From NCBI GenBank assembly GCA_963845425.1, contig CAWJSC010000010.1:62001-126000 (forward strand): DNA of 64,000 bases. Direction: 5' to 3'. The notes below the pieces were generated by a model, which was not told the origin of the DNA, made no database searches, and was given only the letters and a program-made list of their open reading frames with translations. Numbering within the stretch: the stretch's first letter is position 1; each line of letters starts with the position of its first letter. Below are positions 15,231-24,344 of this stretch, one piece after another. The translations under genes were made by a program, and so were the position numbers. This DNA is from DATDAH01 sp963845425. Lineage in GTDB: Bacteria > Actinomycetota > Acidimicrobiia > Acidimicrobiales > DATDAH01.

Positions 15231-17512
15231 ATGGAACCGGGGGAGTTCGGGGGGACGATCGGGCGGTACCACCACGAGGCGACGCCGTGGTGGCCGGAGC
15301 CGACGCGGGCCCAGCCGGGGCGCCGAACGTGCTGCTCGTCGTGCTCGACGACGTGGGCTTCGCCCAGCTCGGGTGCTTCGGCTCCGACATCGACACGCCG
15401 ACCTTCGACCGGCTGGCCGCCGGCGGGCTGCGGTACGCCAACTTCCACACCACGGCGCTGTGCTCGCCGACCCGGGCCTGCCTGCTCACCGGCCGCAACC
15501 ACCACTCGGTGGGCATGGGCCGCATCGTGGAGCTGGCCACCGGCTTCCCGGGCTACGACGCCCGCATCCCGCCCTCCTGCGGGATGCTGCCGGCCGCGCT
15601 GGTGCCCGAGGGCTACGCCGCCTGGGCCATCGGGAAGTGGCACCTGACGCCGGAGGACGAGCTGCACGAGGGGGCGGCCCGCAGCCGGTGGCCCCTGGGG
15701 CGGGGCTTCGAGCGCTTCTACGGCTTCTTCGAGGGCGAGGCCCACCAGTTCGGCCCCGCCCTGGTGTCGGACAACCACCTGACCCACCAGGCCCGGTCCT
15801 ACGAGGACGGCTACCACCTCACCGAGGACCTGGCCGACCACGCCATCGCCTACGTCCACGACCTGCGCTCGGCCGATCCGGACAAGCCGTTCTTCGCCTA
15901 CTTCTGCCCCGGGGCCTGCCACTCGCCCCACCAGTCCCCGCCCGAGTGGCGGGAGCGCTACCTCGGCCGCTTCGACGACGGCTGGGATCTCTGGCGGGAG
16001 GAGACCTTCGCCCGGCAGAAGGCCATGGGCCTCGTCCCGGAGCACACGGTGCTCTCCGAGCGGCCGGACTGGGTCCCGGCCTGGGAGGACCTGAGCGACG
16101 ACGAACGGCGGCTGTACGCCCGCTACATGGAGGCCTTCGCCGCCTACCTGTCCCACACCGACGATCAGGTGGGTCGGGTCGTCGAGGCCCTGGCCGAGAC
16201 CGGGGACCTCGACAACACGATCATCGTCCTGGTCTCCGACAACGGGGCCAGCTCCGAGGGCGGGCCGGTGGGCTCCCTGAACGACGGCCGCCCGTGGAAC
16301 ATGTCTGCCGAGGACGGTGGAGGAGGGCCTGGCCCGGATCGACGACATCGGCGGGCCCGACATCCACAACAACTACCCGTGGGGCTGGACGGTGGCGGGC
16401 AACACCCCGTTCCGGCGCTGGAAGCGGGAGGTCCACGAGGGCGGGCGTGGCCGACCCGATGATCGTGCACTGGCCCGCCGGCATCGATGCCCGGGGCGAG
16501 GTCCGCGACCAGTACGTGCACGCCATCGACGTCGCGCCGACCCTGCTCGACCTGCTCGGGCATCGCCGACCCCTGAGGTGATCGGCGGCGTCGAGCAGCG
16601 ACCCCTGGAGGGAGCGAGCTTCGCCACCTCGCTCGGCGACCCGGAGGCGCCGGACCCCCGGACGACCCAGTACTACGAGATGTTCGGTTGCCGGGCGATC
16701 CGCCACGAGCACTGGAAGGCCGTCGTCTACCACCCCATCCAGGCCGACCGGCCGCCGCTGGAGGACGACACCTGGGAGCTCTACGACATCGAGGCCGACC
16801 CGTCCGAGACCCGGGACCTGGCCGACGAGCACCCGGAGGTGGTCGAGGCGCTGGTCGAACGGTGGTGGGAGGAGGCCGAGCGCCACAACGTCCTGCCGCT
16901 CGACAACCGGCCCTTCTCGGAGTTCGTGCTCGGCCGTCCCCCGCGCATCCCGTCGAGGTCGAGGTACGTGCTACTGGCCGGGGACCTCGATGGTCCCCGA
17001 AGCCGACGGCGGTGAACACCCGCAACCGGGACCACCGCATCGTGGCCGACATCGAGGTGCCCGACGATGTCGAGCGGGTGCAGGGGGTCCTGCGTGGCGC
17101 AGGGGTCGATCTTCGGCGGGTGGTCGTTCCACCTCCTCCGGGGCCGGCTCGCCTACGTGCACAACACGTCGGGGCTGTACCAGGCCCGGGTCGAGGCCCC
17201 GGCGTTCCTGGCGCCCGGTCCCCATCGCCTCGAGCTCCGGTTCCACAGGACGGACCATCTCGCGGGTGAGGCCACGATCTGGATCGACGGGGAGCAGCGC
17301 GGCCACGGGGCCGTGCCGCACCTGACCGCCAACCGGTTCTCCATCACGGGCAACGGCCTGACCTGTGGCCGGGCCGAGGGCGAGCCGCCGTGCAAGGACT
17401 ACCGCTCGCCGTTCCCGTTCTCCGGCACCCTGAAGCGGGTCACCGTCGAGGTCGACGGCGAGCCCTGGCTGGACCCCGACGCCGAGGTCGAGGACGCCCT
17501 CCGCCGCCATAG
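15231..17512 (+). pseudogene. Formylglycine-dependent arylsulfatase, at least eight frameshifts
   Basis: The frames joined give an arylsulfatase of about 760 residues, the size of the large actinobacterial type. It starts MEPGEFGGTIGRYHHEATPW at 15231, then GAPNVLLVVLDDVGFAQLG. The sulfatase signature is CSPTRACLLTGR, with the Cys expected to become formylglycine, followed by IGKWHLTP. The C-terminal all-beta domain (SIFGGWSFHLLRGRLAYVHN, PPCKDYRSPFPFSG) is present. Frame changes occur near 15312, 16312, 16443, 16558, 16568, 16978, 17005 and 17092, and perhaps at the end near 17505 (TAG at 17510). It would hydrolyse a sulfate ester. All motifs survive, so errors in the consensus are as likely as true decay. 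Confidence 0.75.
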
Positions 17513-17517
17513 CCCCT

Positions 17518-17568
17518 CGTTCTGGCCGGTGATTTCCCGCCGGGAGAGCGAAATCAAGGGCCAGAACG
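17518..17568. repeat. Palindromic repeat, family copy 1 (51 bp)
   Basis: CGTTCTGGCC (17518-17527) pairs with GGCCAGAACG (17559-17568), and GATTTC (17531-17536) with GAAATC (17550-17555). It lies between the convergent sulfatase and EthD genes. It shares end sequence and length with copies at 33985, 41182 and 45165; this is the most diverged copy. Confidence 0.65.
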
Positions 17569-17576
17569 GGTGGGGG

Positions 17577-18281
17577 TCAGGTCTTGAGGAGGTACTCGCT
17601 GAGGGCGAAGGAGCGGAGGCGGGCGATGTCGAAGACCTGCATCACGCTGTCGAGCATCACCGTGATGTTCTCGGGGTCACCCTCGTGGAAGGCGATGGTG
17701 TCCTCGACCAGCTCGATCGAGGGCCAGGCCTCGTGCACGATCCCGTCGATCGGGGGCGCGCCGACGGTGACCGGGTGCACCACCGTGTTGCGGACGTAGC
17801 GCCACCGCGGCTGGACGGCTTCGGACATCGGGGACTGGTGCCCGTGCCAGAACTCGCGGAACGTGCGCTCGTCGAAGGCGGGGTTGCGGTGGACCAGGGA
17901 GAACGTGCTGATGCCCGGGGACCGCCCGCCGTCGGGCCAGTCCCGGGGGCCGCGCCGGCCGTTGTCGCCGTACTCGCACCAGACGGCCTCACTCACCAGG
18001 TAGCCGGCCCGGCGCACCCCGACCTCGGCCAGCACCTCCTCGTAGGGCACCCGGTGGTCGTGGGCGTCGAGGAAGAGCGAGACGGCGGCCCGCACGGGCA
18101 GCTCGTGGCCCGGGGCGGGGGCCGGGCCTGGGATGGGGGCTTGGTCGTCGTCGAGGTGCATCGTGAGCTGGTGCGGCCCGAGGGCCAGCAGCCGGGGGGC
18201 GAGGTCGTCGAGGAAGCGGGCGCCCAGCTCGGCGCCGTCGACGCTCGGCCGGTCCCACACGAGGTACACGAGCTTCTCCAC
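17577..18281 (-). CDS. EthD-like dimeric alpha-beta barrel protein
   Basis: About 234 residues from the GTG at 18281 (VEKLVYLVWDRP); an upstream GTG at 18302 is also in frame. The protein looks like two ferredoxin-like EthD halves. The second half, with STFSLVHRNPAFDERTFREF, WHGHQSPM and RYVRNTVVHPV, is closest to EthD/DUF1330-type stress barrels; the first half is less typical. Related proteins act in cleavage or cyclisation of small aromatic or ether compounds, but many are uncharacterised. It is divergent from the acyl-CoA mutase operon with only about 20 bases between starts, so the two may be co-regulated. Confidence 0.7.
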   Translation of the reverse strand: MEKLVYLVWDRPSVDGAELGARFLDDLAPRLLALGPHQLTMHLDDDQAPIPGPAPAPGHELPVRAAVSLFLDAHDHRVPYEEVLAEVGVRRAGYLVSEAVWCEYGDNGRRGPRDWPDGGRSPGISTFSLVHRNPAFDERTFREFWHGHQSPMSEAVQPRWRYVRNTVVHPVTVGAPPIDGIVHEAWPSIELVEDTIAFHEGDPENITVMLDSVMQVFDIARLRSFALSEYLLKT

Positions 18282-18300
18282 GGCGGGGAATACTGGCACG

Positions 18301-19902
18301 GTGACCGAGCGCCCGGAACCCGAACCCCCGGCCCCACCCGTCGAGACCCTGTCGGGCATCCCGGTCGACCCGGTCTACGGCGAGGGCCCCGGCCCGGGGG
18401 AGTACCCCTACACCCGCGGCCCGTACGGCTCGATGTACCGGGCCAAGCCCTGGACGATGCGGATGTTCGCGGGGTTCGGCTCCGCGGCAGACACCAATCA
18501 GCGCTTCCGCCAGCTCCTCGAGTCGGGCGGCACGGGCCTCTCCACCGCCTTCGACATGCCCACGCTCATGGGCTGTGACTCCGATGACCCGCTGTCCCTG
18601 GGCGAGGTGGGCAAGGCGGGCGTGGCGATCGACACCCTCGACGACATGGCCGCCCTGTTCGCCGGGATCGACCTCGGTGCGGTGTCCACCTCCATGACCA
18701 TCAACGGCCCGGCGGCGATCCTCATGGCCATGTACGTGGCCGTGGCCGAGGGTCAGGGCACCGAGCGGGCGGCGCTCTCGGGCACCATCCAGAACGACAT
18801 CCTGAAGGAGTACCAGGCCCAGAAGGAGTACCTGTACCCGCCGCGGCCGTCCCTGCGCCTGGTGACGGACCTGATCCGCTTCACCACCGCCGAGATGCCC
18901 CGGTTCCACCCGGTGTCCATCTCCGGGTACCACATCCGGGAGGCGGGCTCGACCGCGGACCAGGAGCTGGCCTTCACCCTGGCCAACGGGTTCGCCTATG
19001 TCGAAGCCGCCGTCGCGGCCGGCCTGGACGTGGACGACTTCGCGCCCCGGCTGTCCTTCTTCTTCAACGCCCACCTCGACTTCTTCGAGGAGATCGGCAA
19101 GTTCCGCGCCGCCCGCCGGATCTGGGCCCGGTGGTTGCGGGAGCGCTACGGCGCGACCGACGAGCGCTCGCTGCGGCTGCGCTTCCACACCCAGACCGCC
19201 GGCGTCTCGCTCACGGCCCAGCAGCCCGAGGTGAACATCGCCCGCGTGGCCATCCAGGCCCTGTCCGCGGTGCTCGGCGGGACCCAGAGCCTCCACACCG
19301 ACTCCTACGACGAGGCGCTGGCCCTGCCCTCGGAGGCCGCGGCCCGGATCGCGCTCCGCACCCAGCAGGTGATCGCCCACGAGACCGGGGTGACGGCCAC
19401 CGCGGACCCTCTCGGCGGCTCGGCCTACGTCGAGTGGATGACCGACGAGATGGAGCGACGGGCCGAGGCGATCTTCGCCCACCTCGACGAGCTCGGCGGG
19501 GGCTCGATGCTGGAGGGCGTGCTGGCCGGCATCGACACCGGCTGGATCGTGGACCAGATCGCCGACGCGGCCTACCGCTACGAGCGGGCGGTGAACACCG
19601 GCGAGCGGGTCGTGGTCGGGGTCAACCGCTACACGGACGGCGACGAGCGCTCCGGGGACCTCCTGCGCATCAGCGCGGACGTGGAGGCGGCCCAGGTGGC
19701 CCGCCTGGAGGCGACCCGCCGTGACCGGGACCAGGCCGCCGTCGACCAGGCCCTGGCCGGCATCTCGGCCGACGCCTCCGATCCGACGGTGAACCTCTTG
19801 CCCCCGATGATCGACGCCGTCCGGGCCCGAGCCACCGAGGGCGAGATCGTCCAGGCCCTCGAGGCCGAGTTCGGGACCTACACCGAACGGGCGGCGGTGT
19901 GA
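18301..19902 (+). CDS. B12-dependent acyl-CoA mutase, large subunit (isobutyryl-CoA mutase type)
   Basis: 533 residues: the TIM-barrel catalytic part of methylmalonyl-CoA-mutase-family enzymes without the B12 domain, which is the next gene. Motifs include RGPYGSMYRAKPWTMRMFAG, SGTIQNDILKEY and ISGYHIREAGS. Two specificity positions are informative. Where methylmalonyl-CoA mutase has Tyr (RQYAGF) this protein has Phe56, and where it has Arg the sequence is AQKEY with Gln174. Phe/Gln is the pair reported for isobutyryl-CoA mutase, so the predicted reaction is n-butyryl-CoA/isobutyryl-CoA rearrangement. AATACT before the GTG may be its -10. The meaning of the residues is from literature; their presence is seen here. 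Confidence 0.85.
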   Translation: MTERPEPEPPAPPVETLSGIPVDPVYGEGPGPGEYPYTRGPYGSMYRAKPWTMRMFAGFGSAADTNQRFRQLLESGGTGLSTAFDMPTLMGCDSDDPLSLGEVGKAGVAIDTLDDMAALFAGIDLGAVSTSMTINGPAAILMAMYVAVAEGQGTERAALSGTIQNDILKEYQAQKEYLYPPRPSLRLVTDLIRFTTAEMPRFHPVSISGYHIREAGSTADQELAFTLANGFAYVEAAVAAGLDVDDFAPRLSFFFNAHLDFFEEIGKFRAARRIWARWLRERYGATDERSLRLRFHTQTAGVSLTAQQPEVNIARVAIQALSAVLGGTQSLHTDSYDEALALPSEAAARIALRTQQVIAHETGVTATADPLGGSAYVEWMTDEMERRAEAIFAHLDELGGGSMLEGVLAGIDTGWIVDQIADAAYRYERAVNTGERVVVGVNRYTDGDERSGDLLRISADVEAAQVARLEATRRDRDQAAVDQALAGISADASDPTVNLLPPMIDAVRARATEGEIVQALEAEFGTYTERAAV

Positions 19903-19933
19903 CCGTGTCGTCTCCCAACCCGCGGGCGACGGG

Positions 19934-20359
19934 GTGACCGGCCTGCGGGCCCCCCACGGCGGGCCCGTCCGCATCGTGCTGGCCAAGCTGGGCCTCGACG
20001 GCCACGACCGTGGCCTCAAGGTCGTGGCCCGGATGCTGCGGGACGCCGGCGCCGAGGTGATCTACCTCGGGCTGCGTCAGAGCACCGAGTCGGTGGTGGC
20101 CGCGGCCCAACAGGAGGACGCCGACCTCATCGGGATCAGCATGCACAACGGCGGGCACCTCACCCTCGCCCCCCGCATGGTCGAGGCGGCCCGGGCGGCG
20201 GGGGTGACGGCGCCCGTCGTGGTGGGTGGCATCATCCCCGACGCCGATGTCGACCTCCTCCGGGAGGCAGGGGTGGCCGTGGTGCTGACCCCGGGGACGT
20301 CGGAGGCCGACGTGATCGCCGCGATCGCGGCGGCACTGGACGACACCGGAGGGGACTGA
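19934..20359 (+). CDS. Acyl-CoA mutase small subunit, cobalamin-binding
   Basis: 141 residues forming one B12-binding Rossmann domain. The cobalamin-ligating motif Asp-x-His-x2-Gly is present in LGLDGHDRGLKV, with the Ser-x-Leu-like region ISMHNGGH and the VVVGGIIP and VVLTPGTS loops typical of the domain. It should pair with the large subunit above to hold adenosylcobalamin base-off/His-on. The gap to the large-subunit stop is 31 bases, and the stop/start with the next gene is TGATG. Confidence 0.92.
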   Translation: MTGLRAPHGGPVRIVLAKLGLDGHDRGLKVVARMLRDAGAEVIYLGLRQSTESVVAAAQQEDADLIGISMHNGGHLTLAPRMVEAARAAGVTAPVVVGGIIPDADVDLLREAGVAVVLTPGTSEADVIAAIAAALDDTGGD

Positions 20360-20826
20360 TGGGGCGTTGGGGCCGCGAAGAGCTGGAGGAGGCGTTCGCC
20401 CACTACCAGCGGGTCGCGTTGGCGGCGGGGACGAGCGGGGACTGGAACCCCTGGGCGGACCTGTTCACCGAGGACGCCACCTACATCGAGCACCTGTACG
20501 GGACCCTCGGCGGGCGGGAGGCGATCCGGACCTGGATCACCACCACGATGGCCCAGCCGGTGAACCGCGACATGCAGTTCTTCCCCATCGAGTGGTACGT
20601 CATCGACGAGGAGCGCGGCTGGGTGGTCTGCCAGGTCTGGAACCGGATGATCGACCCCGGCGACGGGAGCCTCCACCAGGCCTACAACTTCACCCTCCTG
20701 AAGTACGCCGGCGACAACCGCTGGTCCTATGAGGAGGACATCTACAACCCAGGCCACTTCAAGGACATGGTCGTCGGCTGGATGCAGCGCCAGTCCGCCC
20801 TCGCGGCCGACGACGGCGCCGAATAG
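20359..20826 (+). CDS. SnoaL/NTF2-like protein
   Basis: 155 residues with the NTF2-like cone pattern: an N-terminal helix (LEEAFAHYQRVALAAG), GDWNPWADLFTEDATYIEHLYGTLGGREAI, and later strands WYVIDEERGWVVCQVWN and NFTLLKYAGDNRWSYEEDIY. This fold includes ketosteroid isomerases, SnoaL cyclases and non-catalytic partners. It starts on the stop of the B12 subunit (TGATG), so it is the third gene of the mutase operon. It could be an isomerase or hydratase acting on the same acyl group; no specific activity can be given. Confidence 0.8.
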   Translation: MGRWGREELEEAFAHYQRVALAAGTSGDWNPWADLFTEDATYIEHLYGTLGGREAIRTWITTTMAQPVNRDMQFFPIEWYVIDEERGWVVCQVWNRMIDPGDGSLHQAYNFTLLKYAGDNRWSYEEDIYNPGHFKDMVVGWMQRQSALAADDGAE

Positions 20827-20837
20827 GCGACGGGTAG

Positions 20838-20891
20838 GCCGAATGGCCCATCAAGGGGACCTCGTACCCCGCCGATAGGGATCGTGACAAC
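20838..20891 (+). promoter_or_regulatory. Upstream region of pilin copy 1
   Basis: GCCGAAT (20838) and GTGACAAC (20884) both recur before the second pilin gene (21212, 21258) at matching distances: 46 bases apart in each, and 64 bases from GTGACAAC to ATG in each. The surrounding bases differ, so these shared blocks are candidate promoter or regulator sites. Confidence 0.5.
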
Positions 20892-20947
20892 GGCAGTCCA
20901 GCGGGCTCGGAAGGGTGAGCTGGGCACGATCCAAACGGAGAATCAAC

Positions 20948-21142
20948 ATGATGGTGTCCTACGACTTCCTCGCCACCTGGCTGCGGGCTCGCTTCGGCGA
21001 CTCGGAGCGTGGCGCTTCGCTGGTGGAGTACGCCCTCCTCGTGGCCCTGATCGCGGTGGTCTGCATCGCGGCCGTGACCATCCTGGGCAAGAACGCTTCG
21101 GACAAGTTCGACAGCGTCGGCGGTGCCGTCTCCGGCGGCTGA
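20948..21142 (+). CDS. Flp/Fap type IVb pilin, copy 1
   Basis: 64 residues. The Flp prepilin motif is RGASLVEYALLVALIAV: the leader peptidase (TadV/CpaA type) should cut after Gly, leaving a mature chain with Glu5-Tyr6, followed by a hydrophobic helix of about 20 residues. The product would form thin adhesive Tad pili at the cell surface. AGAAT at 20939-20943 is a weak ribosome site; ATG at 20948 or 20951 could start. No tad assembly genes are in the window. The protein is identical to copy 2. Confidence 0.9.
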   Translation: MMVSYDFLATWLRARFGDSERGASLVEYALLVALIAVVCIAAVTILGKNASDKFDSVGGAVSGG

Positions 21143-21164
21143 TCCGTCTCCACGGATCACTGAG

Positions 21165-21192
21165 AGAGGGGCGGGCTACGGCCCGCCCCTCT
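21165..21192 (+). terminator. Intrinsic terminator of pilin copy 1
   Basis: A perfect 12-bp stem AGAGGGGCGGGC / GCCCGCCCCTCT closes on a TACG tetraloop and is followed by TTCG. A smaller hairpin (GATCCGT / ACGGATC, 21141-21158) overlaps the stop codon. Confidence 0.9.
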
Positions 21193-21211
21193 TTCGCGTC
21201 CGGAGATATGG

Positions 21212-21265
21212 GCCGAATTCCCCATTAGGTGCCCGCTCGGTCGTGCCGATGGTTCTGGTGACAAC
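21212..21265 (+). promoter_or_regulatory. Upstream region of pilin copy 2
   Basis: GCCGAAT (21212) and GTGACAAC (21258) stand at the same distance from the ATG as in copy 1, although the flanking sequence has diverged. Confidence 0.5.
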
Positions 21266-21321
21266 AAGGCCCGACTCGCCCGTAAGGGGGAAGGGCTCGA
21301 CCCCCAATACGGAGAATCAAC

Positions 21322-21516
21322 ATGATGGTTTCCTACGACTTCCTCGCCACCTGGCTGCGGGCTCGCTTCGGCGACTCGGAGCGTGGCGCTTCGCTGGTGG
21401 AGTACGCCCTCCTCGTGGCCCTGATCGCGGTGGTCTGCATCGCGGCCGTGACCATCCTGGGCAAGAACGCTTCGGACAAGTTCGACAGCGTCGGCGGTGC
21501 CGTCTCCGGCGGCTGA
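21322..21516 (+). CDS. Flp/Fap type IVb pilin, copy 2
   Basis: 64 residues, identical in protein to copy 1. The only DNA difference within the duplicated block is a silent G to T in the third codon (position 21330 against 20956). It carries the same prepilin motif GASLVEY and hydrophobic helix. It has its own upstream region and its own terminator, so it can be transcribed separately. Doubling the gene may raise pilin dosage, since pilin is the bulk component of the fibre. Confidence 0.9.
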   Translation: MMVSYDFLATWLRARFGDSERGASLVEYALLVALIAVVCIAAVTILGKNASDKFDSVGGAVSGG

Positions 21517-21538
21517 TCCGTCTCCACGGATCACTGAG

Positions 21539-21566
21539 AGAGGGGCGGGCTACGGCCCGCCCCTCT
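21539..21566 (+). terminator. Intrinsic terminator of pilin copy 2
   Basis: Exact copy of the first pilin terminator: 12-bp stem, TACG loop, then TTCG. It also faces the 3' end of the minus-strand kinase gene at 21588. Confidence 0.9.
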
Positions 21567-21587
21567 TTCGCGTTTTCGGCGTCGGCG

Positions 21588-23074
21588 TCAGAAGGGCCCG
21601 GTGTTGACCACGATCTCGACCTGGCCGTCGCCGGCGTCGAGGTCCTCGGCGGCCACGGTGAACGGCCCGTCGCCGGTGTCGGGGACCAGTACGTAGCCGT
21701 CGGTCTCGACCACGGCCCCGAAGTCCACGGTGTACACGCAGCTGGTGAAGCCGAGGATGTCGTCGAGGGCGCCGTCGCCGAGCTCGGCCGCTCCCTCGCC
21801 CGCCGCCAGGGGCCCCGCCAGCACCTCACCCTCGAGGTCCCGGACCTCGAGGGTGGCCTCGGCGTCGTGGGGCTCGGCCGCTTCGCAGGCCGCGCCGAGG
21901 TCCCGGACGGCGTCGTCCGCGATCACCCAGCGCACGCTCAGGGGGCGGGTCGGGATCGGGTGGTGGTGGTCGTCGTGGTTGCCGGAGGGAAGCTCTCCGA
22001 GGACGCCTGGTCCTCGTCCTGGCGGTCCTGGTACTCGCGGATGCCGAGGCCGGCACCCACCCCGGCCGCGGTGGCGAGGAGGAGGACGAGGACGACCAGA
22101 GCGGTCCGCCGGCCGGTCCGGCGCGGTAGTGGTGCCGGTGCCGGTGCCGGTCCCGGCGCGGGAGCGGGGGGCGCCGGCGGCGGGGCGGGCGGCTGGATCG
22201 GGGTCTGCACCCAGGTCCGGGCCAGCAGGGCGGTGGCGTCCGCGGCCAAGTCCTCCGGCGGGCTCTGGGGCGCATCCCCCAGCAGGCGGGCCAGTACCTC
22301 GTCGGCCGACGGCCGGGCCTCGGGGGTCTTGGCCAGGGCGCGGCGCACGACATCGGCCACGTCGTCGGGCACGCCCTCGAGGTCGGGCTCGTCGTGGATG
22401 ATGCGGTAGGCCACGGCCTCCGGGCGGCCGGTCCCGAAGGGGTTGCGGCCGGTGGCGGCCCACGCCACGAGGGTGCCCCAGGCGAACACGTCCATGGCGG
22501 GGGAGGGCGGGCCACCCGTGACCTGCTCGGGCGCCATCCAACCCGGCGAGCCCATCACGGTGCCCACCACCGTGATGGAGGTGGCCTCGGTGGCGGTGGC
22601 CACCCCGAAGTCGACGACCACGGGTTGGTCCTGGGTCAGCAGCACGTTGCCGGGCTTCAGGTCCCGGTGGGTGACGCCCGCCCGGTGGATCGTTCCCACC
22701 GCCTCGGCCAAGGCGACCGCGAGGGCGCGCAGGCGATCCCCCCGCAGCGGGCCGGAGGTGGTGACCTCGTCGAGCAGGGTCGGGCCATCCACGTACGCCA
22801 TGGCCAGATAGGGCCGGTCACTCTCGGTGTCGGCGTCGAGCAGCTGGACCACGCCGCGGCCACTCACCCGGCGGGCCGACAGCACCTCCCGGCGGAAGCG
22901 GGTCCGGAAGGTCTCGTCGGCGGCCAGCAGGCGGCGCACGACCTTGAGGGCGACCGGGCCCTCGGGCCCGTCGGCCAGATAGACGACGCCCATCCCGCCC
23001 TCGCCGAGGCGGGCCCGCAGTGTGTACGGACCCACCGCCCGCGGGTCGTCGGCGTCGAGGGGGAGCGTGGGCAT
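21588..23074 (-). CDS. PknB-type Ser/Thr protein kinase with extracellular domain (one frameshift)
   Basis: A kinase domain occupies residues 1-275: LGEGGMGVVYLA (P-loop), VALKVV (ATP lysine), HRDLKPGNVLL (catalytic loop), VVDFGVA and WMAPEQV. A Pro/Ala linker follows, then one membrane helix (TALVVLVLLLATAAGVGAG). The frame given stops at 21938 after a Thr-rich stretch, but the adjacent frame continues with SVRWVIADDAVRDLGAACEA to VEIVVNTGPF at 21588. An indel near 21950-21965 in the GGT/ACC repeats therefore probably hides an extracellular sensor of about 115 residues. The kinase would face the cytoplasm and sense outside the membrane. It is divergent from gcdH. Confidence 0.85.
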
Positions 23075-23154
23075 GGCCGCACCATTGTGGGGCGGGACAC
23101 GGCTGCTGCCGCCTCGGGGTGGTCCTTCGGGCCGACGGAGGCCACGATGGTGCC

Positions 23155-24336
23155 GTGACGACCGCCATCGACCGCAGCAACGACCCCCATGACTTCCTCG
23201 ATCTCGACGGCCTCCTCGACGACGAGGAGCGCCTGTTGCGGGACACGGTGCGGGCCTTCGTGAACGACCGGGTCCTACCCGACATCGCCGAGTGGTTCGA
23301 GGCCGGGACCTTCCCCGTGGAGATGGCCAAGGAGATGGGGGCCCTCGGCTTGCTGGGCATGCACCTCGACGGCTACGGGTGCGCCGGGACCAGCGCGGTC
23401 AGCTACGGCCTGGCCTGCCAGGAGCTGGAGGCGGGCGACAGTGGCTTCCGCAGCTTCGTGTCCGTCCAGGGCTCGCTGGCCATGTTCCCGATCCACGCCT
23501 ACGGCAGCGAAGAGCAGAAGCAGGAGTGGCTGCCGGCGATGGCGGCGGGGGAGGCCATCGGCTGCTTCGGCCTCACCGAGCCCGATTCGGGCAGCGACCC
23601 CTCCTCCATGCGCACCCGGGCCCGCCGGGACGGTGACGACTGGGTGCTGAACGGCACGAAGATGTGGATCACCAACGGTGGGCTGGCCGACGTGGCGGTG
23701 ATCTGGGCCGTGACCGACGACGGCGTGCGGGGCTTCGTCGTGCCCACCGACGCCCCCGGCTTCGTGGCCAACGACATCCACCGCAAACTGTCCCTGCGGG
23801 CGTCGGTGACCTCCGAGCTGGTCCTGACCGACGTCCGTCTCCCCGCGTCGGCCGTGCTGCCCGGCGTGGCGAGCATGCGCGGGCCCCTCTCCTGCTTGTC
23901 CGAGGCCCGCTTCGGGATCGTGTGCGGTGCGGTCGGTGCCGCCCGCGCCTGCTACGAGGCCGCCCTGGCCTACACCACCGAACGCCACCAGTTCGACCGG
24001 CCCCTGGCCGGGTTCCAGCTCGTCCAGCGCAAGCTGGTCGAGATGCTGGTCCAGGTGAACCGGGCCGGCCTCCTGGCCCTGCACCTCGGTCGACTCAAGG
24101 ACCGGGGCGAGATCACCCCGGCCCAGGTCAGCTTCGGCAAGCTCGACAACGTGCGCCAGGCCCTCGACGTGGCCCGCGAGGCCCGTAGCCTCCTGGGGGC
24201 CAACGGGATCACCCTCGAGTACCCGGTGATCCGCCACATGAACAACCTCGAGTCCGTCTACACCTACGAGGGCACCAACGAGATCCACACGTTGGTGCTC
24301 GGCCAGGCCATCACCGGCACCCCCGCCTTCACGTAG
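23155..24336 (+). CDS. gcdH: Glutaryl-CoA dehydrogenase-like acyl-CoA dehydrogenase
   Basis: 393 residues from GTG 23155, full length. The stretch FRSFVSVQGSLAMFPI followed by YGSEEQKQEWLP is typical of the glutaryl-CoA dehydrogenase branch, as is CFGLTEPDSGSDPSSM in the FAD domain. The catalytic-base region is YEGTNEIHTLVLGQAITG. The expected reaction is FAD-dependent oxidative decarboxylation of glutaryl-CoA to crotonyl-CoA in lysine or aromatic breakdown; non-decarboxylating relatives exist. The second acyl-CoA dehydrogenase begins eight bases after its stop, so the two are co-transcribed. Confidence 0.85.
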   Translation: MTTAIDRSNDPHDFLDLDGLLDDEERLLRDTVRAFVNDRVLPDIAEWFEAGTFPVEMAKEMGALGLLGMHLDGYGCAGTSAVSYGLACQELEAGDSGFRSFVSVQGSLAMFPIHAYGSEEQKQEWLPAMAAGEAIGCFGLTEPDSGSDPSSMRTRARRDGDDWVLNGTKMWITNGGLADVAVIWAVTDDGVRGFVVPTDAPGFVANDIHRKLSLRASVTSELVLTDVRLPASAVLPGVASMRGPLSCLSEARFGIVCGAVGAARACYEAALAYTTERHQFDRPLAGFQLVQRKLVEMLVQVNRAGLLALHLGRLKDRGEITPAQVSFGKLDNVRQALDVAREARSLLGANGITLEYPVIRHMNNLESVYTYEGTNEIHTLVLGQAITGTPAFT

Positions 24337-24344
24337 GAGCCCGC

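Larger units (their letters stand above)
20935..21573 (+). repeat. Tandem direct repeat, 265 bp x 2
   Basis: 20935-21199 and 21309-21573 are the same apart from one base. Each unit includes the ACGGAGAATCAAC leader, the pilin gene and the terminator. The offset is 374 bases; the 109 bases between the identical blocks are the diverged upstream region of copy 2. Confidence 0.92.

Noticed and set aside
17989..20019. 676-codon minus-strand frame across the acyl-CoA mutase
   Set aside because: Antisense to a full-length conserved enzyme, with no recognisable motif.
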